DNA of 64,000 nt from Cervus elaphus. Taxonomy: Eukaryota > Chordata > Mammalia > Artiodactyla > Cervidae. The translations under genes were made by a program, and so were the position numbers. Below the pieces are notes generated by a model. That model was not told the DNA's origin, searched no databases, and worked only from the letters and a program-made list of their open reading frames with translations. Positions 22,278 through 34,577 of this stretch are shown here, piece by piece (the first letter of the stretch is position 1; each line of letters begins with the position of its first letter). The stretch spans positions 56,108,015 to 56,172,014 of the forward strand of contig NC_057823.1 of NCBI RefSeq assembly GCF_910594005.1, given 5' to 3'.

Positions 22278-23139
22278 GAAGCAACATCAAGTACCATGCT
22301 AAGTAATGGTCAATTTATAGGTTAAATAATTCTAAAAAATGTGGGGAGCTATCTGGTTTAACAAGATCCACAAAAAGAAACAGTTGATTGACTTTTAACT
22401 TTGTAGGATGATGACAAGTCTCACCAAATAAAACCAGAACTATACACTCATTTAAATGGGTGACGTACATCAGCTTTTGTTGGCACAAATGCTGTCACAG
22501 ACCTGGCAAATAAATCAGCTGTGACCCTTTAGAGACTGGTTCCTCTAATTGATGGAAACAAAAATTGCCATTCTCGTTTGATTGGGAGGCTGAGTGTGTG
22601 GAGAAGACCTAAATTTACTTCTAGCCTTGATATAAACTCATCTGTTTGCCATTTGTCTGGTACAATTGAAATACCATTCTCACAGCCAGCCTGCCCTGTA
22701 ATGATTTATCATACTTGCTGTTCCTGATGTTGTCAGAACTACGTCTTCAAAATAATATGCCAATACCAACTTCTGCTGAAGTCAATAATTATGCAGGTTT
22801 ATCAGCCTAGAAGGTCAGCATATATTATAGAGTAGACAGTTCTGGCTGATTAGAAATCTCAAACACTGATAGCAACTTGAACATCTATTATTGTTTAAAA
22901 CACAACAAAAAAAACCCAGCAGCTCTCTCTCCTGTGATTTATTCCTTTAGGATATAGTCAGAAAGAAGATTGCATCAGATTGTCCAGAATCTCAGGCTTG
23001 CAGTATCAAGTATTTGCCTACTTGTACTTGGATCTTTCATCAGGAAACAGAGAAACACAAAGCCTGGTGGCAAAACAGGAAAGGCAAAGAAAATAAAGAA
23101 GCTTTCTTTCGAGGTCTGAGAACTAACGGTAAGACCACG
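22278..23139. other. Single-copy sequence, possible conserved noncoding DNA
   Basis: About 860 bp with balanced composition and no recognised repeat. 22430-22800 contains words such as tgacgtacatcagc (CRE-like) and ataaatcagctgtgac. There is no evidence of coding. Constraint cannot be judged from one sequence. Confidence 0.4.
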
Positions 23140-23325
23140 GTACAGAAGGCTGAGGAGACATAGAATCTGGGTTTGAATCTGGGGTTGATTACCATTTACT
23201 CGTTATGGGACCCAAGGTGAGTTTTTGGCCCCTCCCAGCCTCAGTTTTTCTGTCTGTAAAATAAGACAAATAATATTTACCTCCCAGGTTATTCTCAGGA
23301 TTAAATAGTATAATGAATGAGTAAC
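23140..23325 (+). mobile_element. MIR SINE
   Basis: 'tagaatctgggtttgaatct', 'cagcctcagtttttctgtct', 'gtaaaataagacaaataat' and 'ggattaaatagtataatgaa' follow the MIR order. Moderately diverged. Confidence 0.8.
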
Positions 23326-24595
23326 TCTTTAAACTAAAATTTACTGTGGAAATACCAGGTATAAATTACATTCGTAGGTGTGTCTTTTTAATTTTTAAAA
23401 TGAACTTGTGGAAAATGGTAGAAACTTTCGGATATCAAAGGCCACTGTACTCTTTGAAATGCCCTGAATATTGGGAAGACAATACTGTGGCAGGAAAAGT
23501 TCAGGTCTCCAAAAGACATGAGTTTGAATCCTGTCTTCACTACTTCCTAATGAGGTGGTACTTATCAGTAAAAGGATTACTGCAAAATTAATAGACATAA
23601 ATGAGTTAAGTTACACAGTTATTGGGATTATCTGTTCTTAGCCAGAGAAAAATAGTTTCACAAATAACATTAGTCTCTCATGCATAGACTTACTAAGGAT
23701 CTGAAATCATCTGAATTTTATGGAAGAAATGGAATACTCATAAGTAAAGATACTCTCATAGGATTTAAGATAATTTCAAGTGTATTTTAAGGTCTCTCTA
23801 TATTACAGAAGTCTCATTACCCACAGCTATCAAGCTTAAACCTAATTCTTTCCACCAGCTGTTATCACCCAACACATATTATCACCAAGCAAAATCTTAT
23901 TTATTTTCTTTATGGAGAAGCAGGCTCTTCTGTGTCATCTGTCATCTGTGTGGTCTTTGCAGCCCAAATATGTTGAAAATAAGATGGCTTGAGGTCCCTT
24001 TTCAGCAGAGCTAACACAATCACCCATTTCCTAAGCTCACAACTGCTCAAATGGTTCAGCCCCTCTTTTCCTTAGAATGTCAGGCAGCTATTAAATTTTC
24101 ACCCAGCAATCAGCCTTCTGTATCTTCCCCTGAGGAACTGGTATGGGAAATTTTCTCCCCTCCCTGTTAATGGTGCTGGGTTCATTATTAAATTCTGTCT
24201 GGTGAATGAGGAAATCAAGGAGACAGGAGGTGATTTCAAAAGGACATGTTCCCCATTCTTTTTGGCAGGGCCTAGGGGGAGAACAATGAGATTGTTTTAG
24301 AATTGTGTTTTACAAAGAGACAATTAGTGGTGTCTGTAGAAGTATACATATTTTAAAGAAATCAACTTACAGTAATTCAAATGACTTAAATAATTAGGAA
24401 GTCAGTTTTGTTAACAGCGAAAATATCAGCTGACACTGAAAGGCCCTGGGGTTTATATCAGGGGTGAATGCAGGGAACTGGAAGTTACGTACTAGGTAGA
24501 TGGGGCCACGTGTACCTATAAGATATGACCGCTCTGCGTCCAATCTTGCAGCAGCAGAAGCAGATTTTCTGCAGGGCCACAAACAGGCACCAAGC
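23326..24595. other. Mostly single-copy sequence
   Basis: About 1.3 kb. A short MIR-like patch may lie at 23500-23590 ('gagtttgaatcctgtcttca'). 23860-24350 shows no repeat and has the look of noncoding single-copy DNA. No exon recognised. Confidence 0.5.
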
Positions 24596-24599
24596 AGAA

Positions 24600-24765
24600 C
24601 ATTTAATGTTTAAAAATCACATAAGCCTCAAAACACCCAAGACATTATTACTGCATTTTACAGAACAAAAATGGAATTGACGGATATAAAGTAGCTCCCT
24701 GTCAACAACTAGGAAGTGGTGGGGCTGGAATTCAACCCAGGTCTGTGTTCTTTAGAGTTATTGCC
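24600..24765 (-). mobile_element. MIR SINE, diverged
   Basis: 'cacccaagacattattactg', 'cattttacagaacaaaaatg' and 'ggaagtggtggggctggaat' with 'tcaacccaggtctgtg' match the reverse complement of MIR. Confidence 0.65.
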
Positions 24766-25029
24766 TGAGGCTTCCCCAGAATTGTCCTCTTCTTGCAACC
24801 CTACCCACGCTATGAGGTTCAGCCTGAGTGTTATCTTCTGCAGGAATGAAATATTTATCAAACAAATCTCAGATAACTCTCCTTCTTTTAAATAATTCAT
24901 CCAACATTCATCTCTATTTCCATAGGACCTGTCTTGTATTTAGATCTCTAATAATCTTTCTGAAGTTTTATCTTAATTGGTTTCATACTTTACTACATAA
25001 ATTTAACCATCCATGCACCCTGTAACTCC

Positions 25030-25850
25030 TTCAACATCCCTTGATAAATATATATTGACCACTCATAGCCTCTAGGCACTGAATTAGGTATTCGGAATAG
25101 GTAATAAACAAAACAGACATGGTTCCCGCCCTTGTCAAGCTTGCAGTCTAGCAGGAGACAACAGACACAAATTAATCAAATAATCACATACGCATATAAC
25201 TACAAATTGAGACGAGCCCTGTAAAGAAAGGCAGGAAGTTGTGAATAATGGGTGGTTCTGGCATGTCTAAGGGAATTGAGAAGACCCCACTGGGGAAGTG
25301 CTCTGTGAGCTGGGGGATGGGTAACAACCAAAAAGTAAGAGCTATCACTTACCGAGACTTCACTAATGTGCCGAGCTTTGTTCTAAGACTTTTCATGTAA
25401 TGATGCCTTGACTTCTCAATATAACCCTACCTATTATTTCCTAGACGCAGTATCCTTAATCACTACACTACTGCTTTCTCTGTCAGAGAAGAGGGGCAAA
25501 CATTCCAGAGAGCACAGTAAGAGTTGCACAGAAGTTGGAGGCTGATGCACAGAAAGCAGAAGAGTGCTGTGTAATGAAACCCCAGAGCCAGGGAAGGCCG
25601 ATGCTGAGGTCTTTGGCCTTACTTCTACAAGTTTTGAGAGTGTTTGTTTCTTAATCTAGAAAAGTGACATATTAGATTTGAGTGTTCAAAGATCAGTTTG
25701 GCTGATGTGTGGACTGTCGAATGCAGGGGGGCAGAGTGGTGTGAGAAACCCATTGGGAGACCACTGCTGTCCTCCAGAGGAGGGCTTGGACCAGAGTGGG
25801 AACCCTGGAGATGGAGACAAGCGGATGGATTCAAGTATAAATGAGTAGTT
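25030..25850. repeat. Ancient interspersed repeat, family not named
   Basis: 'aaacagacatggttcccgcc', 'cttgcagtctagcaggagac', 'agatcagtttggctg' and 'atggagacaagcggatggat' belong to a common old mammalian repeat. Related copies lie near 40550-41010 and 54155-54850. A MIR-like segment at about 25335-25450 interrupts it. I cannot assign the family name reliably. Confidence 0.45.
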
Positions 25851-26031
25851 CTGTATGCAATTCCAGTTATATGTGCAAAATTCCAATAGATTCATATGAT
25901 AAAATATAGTCTTTAAATGTATATTCAATTTGGATCTCAAAAGATCCAAAGTGTTACGAATTCCACTTTTAGTTTTCAGTCCTCCTAGTGGGGATAGCTT
26001 GAGAGATGCTATTTCTTATAAGCAGATTCCC

Positions 26032-26269
26032 CAGGGGTTTCAGGGCTAGTTTTTGTTGAGTGGCTAAGTCATGCCCAAGTTTTTTGTGACCCCATGGACT
26101 GTAGCCTGCCAGGCTCCTCTGTCCATAGGATTCTCCAGGCAAGAATACTGGAGTGGGTGGCCATTTCCTTCTCTAAGGGAGCTTCCCTACCCAGGGATCG
26201 AACCAATGTCTCCTGCATTGGCAGGTGGATTCTTTACCACTGAGCCACTAGAGAAGCCCTTCAGGGGTT
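26032..26269 (-). mobile_element. Bov-tA SINE with 8-bp TSD
   Basis: SINE body 26040-26261 on the minus strand ('gaccccatggactgtagcct', 'cagggatcgaaccaatgtct', 'gagccactagagaagccctt'). Flanked by caggggtt at 26032-26039 and 26262-26269. Confidence 0.88.
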
Positions 26270-28432
26270 CCACATATAATTAACCAGCAGCAGCAGTACT
26301 AAGGTCCTTGGAAAATGGTGGATGTGATTTGACATCGACAACCAAACCTAAGAAAACCTAAATTCAGTAAACCCATGGCTTTTTTTGGTTCAGTGCTTCA
26401 GTTTGTAGATTAAAAACAAACTGTCATCAATCCCATAAACTCTGAGTGGTGATTCACAGGGCAATTTCAAGAGATTTTTCATAAATAGAAAGTAAAAGTT
26501 CTATTGTGATAGCTTGCCCATAAACTTATGAAAACCACATAGACTTAATATTTATTAAGCTACTCCTGAGATTTTTAAACTCAATGGAAAAGTGCTAAGG
26601 GCCAAACATTCTTGTTTGCAAGTATTACAGAAATTCAGGATTTATAAAGATCAGATAAAGGAGAAAAATCTCCATGATTTATACTTACAGTGTGGGTACT
26701 CTTACACATATACTAGATGAAGTAAACAATCGAGACAATACCCTCCAAACTGTCAAATCAGATACTTGAGGTAAAATTTGCTTTTGATTTTTGGAAATGT
26801 GTCTTGTTTTGTTTAGTTTCATGGAGGCTGTGTCTGAATTTGAGTGACTAAGCAAAGGTATCTTAAATCTGTTCAGAGTGACTGAATTGTTTGGGGGCTG
26901 AAAGAATATTATTAATACAACATGGAAGCTGAAAATGGTATTGAATTTCTACAAGTGCAAATACAAGGTATGGGGAACTTACATAGGACTGAGGTTTCCT
27001 TATTTACCTGGATCCTAAAGCCATGGCAGGTGTGACCACAGTTCTGAAGAGTCTTGCAGAGCTGCAGCTTGCCAGGAGGGCGAGTTTCTCTGAGGTCTCC
27101 AGGAAGAGCAAAACCCCATGTTCAGCAATGCGTTTATGTGTGTAACTATATCTGGGAATGACCAAGGGGACACATTCCCAGAGGCCAGTGCCATGAGCTT
27201 CATTTTGGGGCTAGAGGGTAAAAGAATTCAAGGAGCTTTGGAAAGTCGTGAAAGTAATGGAACGTGGTGAGACTTGTCTGTAGTTATTTGGCTTGGACCT
27301 TAACTCTCAGGTGTGCATTTCAAGTGGGTTTGCTTATATTCTCCTCTTCCCTTTCTCTCCCTTCTTCCCTCAATCTACATTTATGAAATGCTTCTGTGAA
27401 CAATATCATAGTAGTCACTGCTGAGAGAACCAAGGCAATAAGCCAGCTAACCCAAGCCAAAATCAAAACAAAACTGTTCCTAGAAAAAAGAAGAGTACAA
27501 TTTCTGAGCCAGACTTCATAATGTCAAGCCAAAATTCAGATAATTGGACTAATTGTGGTTTGTTTTGTCTATTTGACTTAATTAGCTGACTAATGTCCTT
27601 ATTTCTAATTATATCTGGAAGAGTGGAACCCCAAACTATAAGATAGTTGTGCCCTGGGTGATTTAGGACAAGTTGTTTTACCTCTCTGATTCTCAATGAT
27701 AACATTTTTCTCAAAAGTATATATATTTATATATATATTATAAAAGCTTCCTCAAGTTAAAAAAATATATAAATGTGTTTTGAAATGAAACCTGGAACTT
27801 AGCATATACAGAACTCTCAGGAAGAACTTGTTATTGCTTTTATTAAGGTGAGACATGAAACAGAACTCAGAAGGATGCAAGGGAAGGTGGGAGGGCTTCC
27901 AAGGGACCAGCATTTATTAAATATCTACTATTTGTTAGTTTATTCATCAAGAAGGTGTGTCTTCTCACTCTGTATGTTGGCCATAACACACGTACTTTCC
28001 TTGGGCCCCAGTGAGTTGACAGTCCCTATAACCAGAGAAATGGGGTTGCACTGAGCACCCTACTTGTAACATATTTTTCCTAGTTACTGATAGTCCTAAG
28101 ATAAAGCATTAAATCTCCCTGACCCATAGATTGAGGAAGTGATTACTTGTTAAATTCTTTTCCAACACTGATCTCATCAAGTAGAAAGTCTAAGTTTGGA
28201 GTTGTTAAATCTTTAACACATCTTTCACACTTCATAATTTCCATCCTTAACTAAAAAGAGCAGGTCACAAGCTCAAAACCTTAGTCAGACATTGTCTAGT
28301 TAAATTTTTAACACTTCTTTTTACAGCAATTTTATATAATTAAAATAATAATATGAAACTTTTCCTTTAAATATCATTGACTAAAATGGGGAGGTGATTT
28401 AAAAGAACAGTGAGAATTAAACAACTACAATA
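26270..28432. other. Single-copy sequence with a MIR patch
   Basis: About 2.2 kb. A short MIR-like stretch at 27625-27715 ('gggtgatttaggacaagttg', 'ttttacctctctgattctca') and a (TA)-rich patch at 27718-27770 are the only recognised items. Confidence 0.5.
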
Positions 28433-28529
28433 AAAATATATGAGGATATACAGCAGAAAATAACTCAACATTGTAAAGCAACTATACCTCAACTAAAATA
28501 TATATTTATAAATATATAGAAAATATATG
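28433..28529 (+). mobile_element. L1 3' terminal scrap
   Basis: 'cattgtaaagcaactatacc' and 'tcaactaaaatata' are the very end of a ruminant L1. Possible 10-bp repeats aaaatatatg (28433-28442 and 28520-28529) bracket it, but the AT-rich context makes chance plausible. Confidence 0.6.
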
Positions 28530-28571
28530 TTTATATATATTTATAAAATTTATATATTTATACATACATAT

Positions 28572-28788
28572 GTGAAAGTGAAAGTGTTAGTCGCTCAGTG
28601 GTGTCTGACTCTTTGTGATCCCATGGACTATAGCCTGCCAAACTCCTCTGTCCATGGAATTCTCCAGGCAAGAATACTGGAGTGGGTTGCCATTCTCTTC
28701 TTCAGGGAATCCTTGTGACCTATGGATTGAACCTTGGTCTCCTGCATTGCAGGAAGATTCTTTACCATCTGAGTCACCAAGGAAGCCT
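28572..28788 (-). mobile_element. Bov-tA SINE
   Basis: Begins with a gtgaaagtgaaagtg tail and ends 'gagtcaccaaggaagccttt', with the Bov-A body between. It sits next to the TA-rich region after the L1 scrap. TSD not resolved because both flanks are AT-rich. Confidence 0.88.
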
Positions 28789-29129
28789 TTATGTTCTATT
28801 TAAAATACAGCAATTGCCATGCTCTTGATGGATCCATACAGTCATGTCTATCACCTCTTTATTTTCTTGGGGGTAGACAGCCTTATATGACTTAAAATAA
28901 GGCTAGAAGATGATAAGCCCAAATAGAACAGTCAGGGTTCCCTTTTAGCAAGAGTAAGTGCAATGATCTCATTCCACAGATAGAGAAACAGGTTCAAAAG
29001 AGTGAAATAACACCCTAGTCAGTTAAAGAGTTAGCAGAGATGAAGCCATAGCCCAAACTTAGATCACACATCATTCATTTCTCACAATGTTCCAATTGGA
29101 ACAGTGTTTTTGTTTTTTATTCAAGGTCT
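28789..29129. other. Single-copy sequence with MIR remnant
   Basis: About 340 bp. 28960-29075 ('tagagaaacaggttcaaaag' ... 'gttagcagagatgaagccat') resembles a minus-strand MIR. Otherwise nothing recognised. Confidence 0.5.
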
Positions 29130-30634
29130 ATATACATCCTGGAGTGTGACGTCAAGTGGACCTTAGGAAGTATCACTATGAACAAAGCTAATGGAGGTGA
29201 TGGAATTCCAGTTGAACTATTTCAAATCCTAAGAGATGATGCTGTGAAAGTGCTGCACTCAATACGCCAGCAAATTTGGAAAACACAGCAGTGGCCACAG
29301 GGCTGGAAAAGGTCAGTTTTCATTCCAATCCCAAAGAAAGGCAATGCCAAAGAATGTTCAAACTACCACACAATTGCACTCATCTTACACACTAGCAAAG
29401 TATTGCTCAAAATTCTCCAAGTGAGGCTTTACAGTACATGAACTGAGAACTTCCAGATGTCCAAGCTGGATTTAGAAAAGGCAGAAGAACCAGAGATCAA
29501 ATTGCCAACATCTATTGGATCAAAGAAAAAGCAACAGCGTTCCAGAAAAACATCTACTTCTTCTTTATTGACTACGCCAAAGCCTTTGACTGTGTGGATC
29601 ACAACAAACTGTGGAAAATTCTTAAAGAGATGGGAATACCAGATCATCTTACCTGCCTCCTGAGAAATCTATATGCAGGTCAAGAAGCAACAGCTATAAC
29701 TGGACATGGAACAACGGACTGATTCCAAATTGGGAAAGAAGCACGTCAAGGCTATATACTGTCACCCTGTTTACTTAACTTAAATGCAGAGTACATCATG
29801 CGAAATGTAGGGCTGGATGAAGCACAAGCTGGAATCAAGATTGCCAGGAGAAATATCAATAACCTCAGATATGCAAATGACCCCACTGTTATGGCAGAGC
29901 CTCTTGAAGACAGTGAAAGAGGAGAGTGAAAAATCTGGCTTAAAACTCAACATTCAAAAAACTAAGATCATGGCATCTGGTCCCATCACTTCATGGCAAA
30001 TAGGTGGGGAAACAATGGAAACAGTGACAAACATTATTTTCTTGGGCTCCAAAATCACTGCAGATGGTGACTGCAGCCATGAAATTAAAAGACACTTTCT
30101 CCTTGGAAGAAAAGCCATGGCCAACCTAGACAGAATATAAAAAGCAGAGACTTACTTTGCTGACAAAGGTCCTTCTAGTCAAAGCTATGGTTTTTCCAGT
30201 AGTCATGTATGGATGTGTAAGTTGGCCCATAAAGAAAGCTGAATGCTGAAGAATTGATGCTTTTGAACTGCAGCGTTGGGGGAGACTCTTGTGAGTCCCT
30301 TGGACTGCAAGGAGATCAAACTAATCAATTCTAAAGGAAATCAGTCCTGAATATTCATTGGAAGGACTGATGCTGAAGCTGAAACTCCAATACTTGGCCA
30401 CCTGATGCGAAGAACTGACTCACTGGAAAAGACCCTGAAGCTGGGAAAGACTGAAGGTGGGAGGAGAAGGGGACGACAGAGGATAAGATGATTGGATGGC
30501 ATTACCGACGCGATGGACATGAGTTTGAGTAGTCTCCAGGAGTTGGTGATGGGCAGGGAAGCCTGGCATGCTGCACTCCATGGGCTTGCAAAGAGTCTGT
30601 CATGATTGAGTGACTGAACTGAACTGATATACAT
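29130..30634 (+). mobile_element. BovB LINE with 8-bp TSD
   Basis: Element 29138-30626 starts in the RT domain (cctggagtgtgacgtcaagt) and ends gactgaactgaactg. Flanking repeats atatacat lie at 29130-29137 and 30627-30634. Broken frames encode IPVELFQILRDDAVKVLHSI, SVFIPIPKKGNAKECSNY and later blocks. The catalytic motif reads YAND (29870-29881) instead of YADD. A deletion removes part of the following ESEEELKSL block. Confidence 0.93.
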
Positions 30635-31357
30635 AATACTCAAAGGTTCTGGCTCCTTTTCTTGGAATTGGAAACACATTTATCTGCAAGCAATTGTTTA
30701 GACATTCAATGCAAGTCTGGATTCAATTTTTCTGTTTCTTGATGCAATAAACTGTTGATGATGACCTAGCAGAGAGCTTGGACCCTTTTGGTGTTTCCCA
30801 CATACACATAATTCCACTTACTAATTTTTCTTTTTTACTGACTGATCCATTCATTTGACTACATTTATGAAATGTATGCTTTGTGTTTGGTATTGGCCTT
30901 CATCCTCTGCATCTATTTCCAAATGAATTTGGAGTTATCCTCAACTCACCAGTGTTACTAATTTTCCTGCATCAGGTGTGTTTCATACTCTACCATATGT
31001 TAAATGTGTTCCCAACATATCTGATCATTTATTACATCAGTGTGGCAGAAGTTCTCCCCAGGGCAGTTGAATGAAGATGAGTTAAGAAACGAATGCTTTG
31101 ATAAGAGAAATGATTTCTAGAAACCATTTCTTTCTTCCTTTTATTCCCATTTAAGTGGAACAAAGTGAGAGAGAAATGCACAGGCAAAAGAAATGATTTC
31201 TTCAGCGTACTGATGGCCTCCAAAAGATCTTCATAAATATCGACATGCATACACACACTCTCTTTCTCAACTACCCCTTCCAGCACAGAGTTTAGAACAC
31301 TCAGAATATACAGATGGTATGCTATAGGTGAAGCACAAGAATCTGAAGAAATTAGTA
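30635..31357. other. Single-copy sequence, nothing recognised
   Basis: About 720 bp between BovB and the LTR. Minus-strand frames here have no recognisable domain. Confidence 0.5.
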
Positions 31358-31873
31358 AAATTGTTAGGGGAAACACTGACAGAAATAACCGACCCTGGTG
31401 GTTGGTCAGGCCAGGCAAGATAGTAGCCACTTTTATGAGTTATCTTAGAACAGGAGGTCCTGGTAAGGAACACAGAACTAACAAACTACCACCAACCAGA
31501 AGAACTCAGGAAAGGTCAAAAAGAAGAGAGGAGATGCCAGCCCATACGTCTTACCCACCTCCCAGAATCCTTCTCACCAGAATCAACCTTTGCGGAGTGA
31601 TGCACGCACCACCAGGAAGGAACCTGAGTCAGAATTACTGACCAGAGACAAGCCAGAAACGAACCCAGTTACCATAAAATCAGGGACTGCAAGCCAGGTG
31701 GCATAGCAGTTCTCCTGGGTTCCCTCACTCTGCTGCTCTCTACCGTGGTGCCCCTCCCCAATAAAGTTTCTTGCTTTGTCAGCACATGTGTCTCCTTGGA
31801 CAACTCATTCCCAAGTGTTAGACAAGACCTTACTCTCAGGGCCTGGAAGGGGTCTTCCTTTCTGCAACAAAAT
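31358..31873 (+). mobile_element. Solo LTR of an endogenous retrovirus, 4-bp TSD
   Basis: A 508-bp LTR (31362-31869) starts TGTT and ends AACA, the canonical short inverted termini, and is bounded by aaat at 31358-31361 and 31870-31873. A polyadenylation signal aataaa lies at 31760-31765, followed by 'gtttcttgctttgtcagcac', typical of the R/U5 region. A CATAAAAT box is near 31673. There is no internal viral sequence, so it is a solo LTR. A 4-bp TSD suggests a class I (gammaretrovirus-like) origin. Confidence 0.8.
31760..31765 (+). promoter_or_regulatory. Polyadenylation signal of the LTR
   Basis: AATAAA followed closely by 'gtttcttgctttgtca', in the expected place between U3/R and U5 of the solo LTR. 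Confidence 0.7.
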
Positions 31874-32586
31874 GAGCTTGCTTCTATTTTGCTTCAGGTT
31901 TCCTCAATATAATTTTTTCTTCCAGTTTCTATCTAGAAAGTCAATTCAACTTCCTGTCTTGTTTACTCTAAATGAGCTTTTCAAAGCCTCCATAGTCTTG
32001 CCTTTTCAGTTCTTTATCATTCTTGGTCTGAATGTAAACCTTCACCTATACTTGTTTGTCTTTTCAAGAGTGGCTTGCAAGCCTCTTGTTTTGATGAACC
32101 TTGGATTCTCATTATTCTGTTCTTTCAAATCAAAGACTGATTTTTTTTTTTTTATAAAATGTTTTTTCCCCCCCTGATAACTCCTTGCTTTCTTTGCCCT
32201 GAAATACCAAACAGGTCTCTAATTCTGTAACAGGTTTTTTTAAGGCAACATTTAGACACTGTGCTGGCCATTCAGGAAAACACATTACAAAGTGTACATA
32301 TTACAATATTACAAATTGTACTTATTCCCTGGGTGAATTTAATGCATTATTCACCCACTAATCTATTTAAGTAACATGTTTACTAAATGCCTACTCTGTT
32401 TAAGACAGTTTGCTAAGGTTTGGTGATGATGATGAACAAAGGTATACACTGTATCAGACTCTCTGTTTAACAGAAGAGGGTGACTGTACAATCAAATACT
32501 GATTATCTTCAGGTACATGGAATCAGATATCTTTGTTTTCCTCTGGTACAAAACCACAATGTGGCTATTGATACCAAACAGAACCT
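31874..32586. other. Single-copy sequence, nothing secure
   Basis: About 710 bp. T runs at about 32140-32175 and a short inverted repeat gggtgaat/attcaccc near 32330. No element recognised. Confidence 0.45.
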
Positions 32587-33110
32587 TGTGGGGCTCCTGG
32601 GCACCAAAGCCTTTCTGTGTCCCCTTCTCTGAATTCCAAACAACAGGTTCAAACAGTGGCTAATTCAGGGAAGGAAGGAGATGCAGAGGGAAGAGAGGAG
32701 CAGTCAAGAAACAATAGAACCTAACAGTACAGTCTAAAGGTCCTGGTTCACCCTTCAAGGGATATATAGAACATTATATTTGAGCTCTTCTGGAGAACTA
32801 AAACCTCCACCAAATGAACCTCCACCAAGGACTCTTTATTCCAGAGGCCACAGTTTGCCTATCATCCCCTGATGCCACATCATCTCTGGATAGAAGGAAT
32901 ATGGGTCCTATGCACCCTGATCCTTATCAGCAACTTCTACCACTAGACTATAAGACTCCTCACAGGAATCCCCAGATGGGGACACACAGTATTGAGGGCA
33001 TTATCCCACTGTGGCCCCCTTTGCCTGGCAAAGCAATAAAGATATTCTTTTCTACTTCACCTAAAATTTTGTCTCCAAGATTTAATTTGGTATCCAATGG
33101 CCAGATTCAC
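32587..33110 (+). mobile_element. LTR-like element
   Basis: The layout resembles an ERV LTR: 'ccttatcagcaacttctacc', a TATAA-like 'gactataagactcctc' near 32945, 'gtggccccctttgcctggca', aataaa at 33035-33040 and 'tctccaagatttaatttggt'. A TGTGGGG start is plausible at 32587, but I could not find matching TSDs or a clean CA end. Confidence 0.5.
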
Positions 33111-33386
33111 TATTATACAAAGTTTGTAGCTGTGGATGTAATGAAGTAATATTTAGTAAATCTCTGAATGAATAAATAAAGGAATACAGAGTTAGAGAAG
33201 AAAAGTCACTGGAAAATTCAGTTAATATGATCTATAATTAGGGATTTTGGTAAATATACAGGTGAGAAATAAGCACTCAGTAAAGAAAGAGCAAGACTGA
33301 GAAGACCTAGAACTGATGTTTTCAAAACAACTGAGGGGCCCAGAGGTGAAAAACAAATATATTTACAAACTTGTGGGCCTCTTTGC

Positions 33387-33503
33387 TGTTGTTCAGTTGT
33401 TCAGTTGTGTCTGACTCTCTGCGACCCCATGGCCTGCAGCCTCCCAGTTCTCCATGTCCCTCCCCATCTACCGGAGCTTGTTAGACTCATGTCCATTGAG
33501 TCA
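33387..33503 (-). mobile_element. BovB LINE 3' terminal fragment
   Basis: 'gttgttcagttgttcagttg', 'tgcgaccccatggcctgcag' and 'catgtccattgagtcat' form the last ~120 bp of BovB in reverse. Severely truncated. Confidence 0.8.
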
Positions 33504-34440
33504 TGTTTTGGAGTCAGTGTGGACCTCTAGCACCAGGTTAATTAAACTGCTCACTGGACAGGAAGTTATCTTCAGAACAAAAAGAAGCAGGAAATAATGC
33601 TTTATACTCTGCACTAAATGCTTTAAATCTGCTTTGTTGATTTGTAGCATTTACTCTTCAAGACGTGATATAAGTTGGAAAATATAAATTAGTCTATATA
33701 TGAGCCATGTGAACAATGGAGCCAAATCAACTTGGTCACTCACAATATTAGGTTCTTTTTAGAACTAGTAGCCTTAAAAAATGCAGAGGTAGTTTACAAT
33801 TAAAGATCTTCTCATCTACAACCATGCTGTGAGGCTTAAATTTTTAAAAGTCTTAAAATCTTTCACACATACAGAGTGTATTAGAAAGTGGGCACTGAAT
33901 AGTTTTGAATTCATCACTTGAATCCCAGTTCTATCCTTTTAGCTTCATAATTTACACTAAAGCCTCATGGGATGTACACTGATGATATAGTTCATGTCTG
34001 GAGTAAGATACAGTTAATGCTTGGCTGGCATTGGACAAAGTGTCCTCCAATTCAGTGACCTAAAGAGACCCTGGTTGCCATTTCAAAAGGTATAGATAAG
34101 GATTTCCACCTAAAATAGAGTGGTTTATGACAGCTTAACACTCCCACCTGAGTGAAATATTAAAAATTTAGATAAAACTTATCTTTAATAAACCTTGTTT
34201 CAAGGCATCAGAGAGTGGCAGAAACAATGAAGATGAGATGAAACTAAAGTTGCAGGTTTAGCCAGGGCTGGGTGTAACCAAGAGGCTATACAGCCTAATT
34301 GGGCTCCAGCAAAGGCCCCTGCTAGAAGGGAGAAAACAGCAGACTGTGGCAGTTATGCAGCCCTTCGGTGACCAAAACTGGTGATGTGAATGGCCTCCAC
34401 ACAGAGCTGTTGTCCAATGCAAGAAATTTGCTTAATTCTT
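33504..34440. other. Single-copy sequence, nothing recognised
   Basis: About 940 bp without a recognised element or gene. Confidence 0.5.
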
Positions 34441-34441
34441 T

Positions 34442-34443
34442 TA

Positions 34444-34474
<31 letters not shown>

Positions 34475-34577
34475 TTTTTGGTCATGCCACTCAGCAGTTC
34501 CCTGACCAGGGACTGAACACAGGCCCTTGGCAGTGAAAGTGCAGAGTCCTAACCACTGGACTACCAGGGAATTCACT
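34442..34577 (-). mobile_element. CHR-like tRNA SINE with (TA)n/poly-T tail
   Basis: A (TA)n run at 34442-34466 and a T run to 34480 precede 'ggtcatgccactcagcagtt', 'ccctgaccagggactgaaca' and 'ctaaccactggactaccagg', a tRNA-derived SINE lacking the BovB tail. The TA microsatellite probably grew from the poly-A end. Confidence 0.7.

Noticed and set aside
31362..31869. Retroviral gag/pol/env remnants near the solo LTR
   Set aside because: No retroviral protein motif was seen on either side; all RT motifs in the window are BovB or L1 type.
32587..33110. Complete LTR with TSD
   Set aside because: LTR-like signals exist but no matching short duplication or definite CA terminus was found, so it is listed only as LTR-like.
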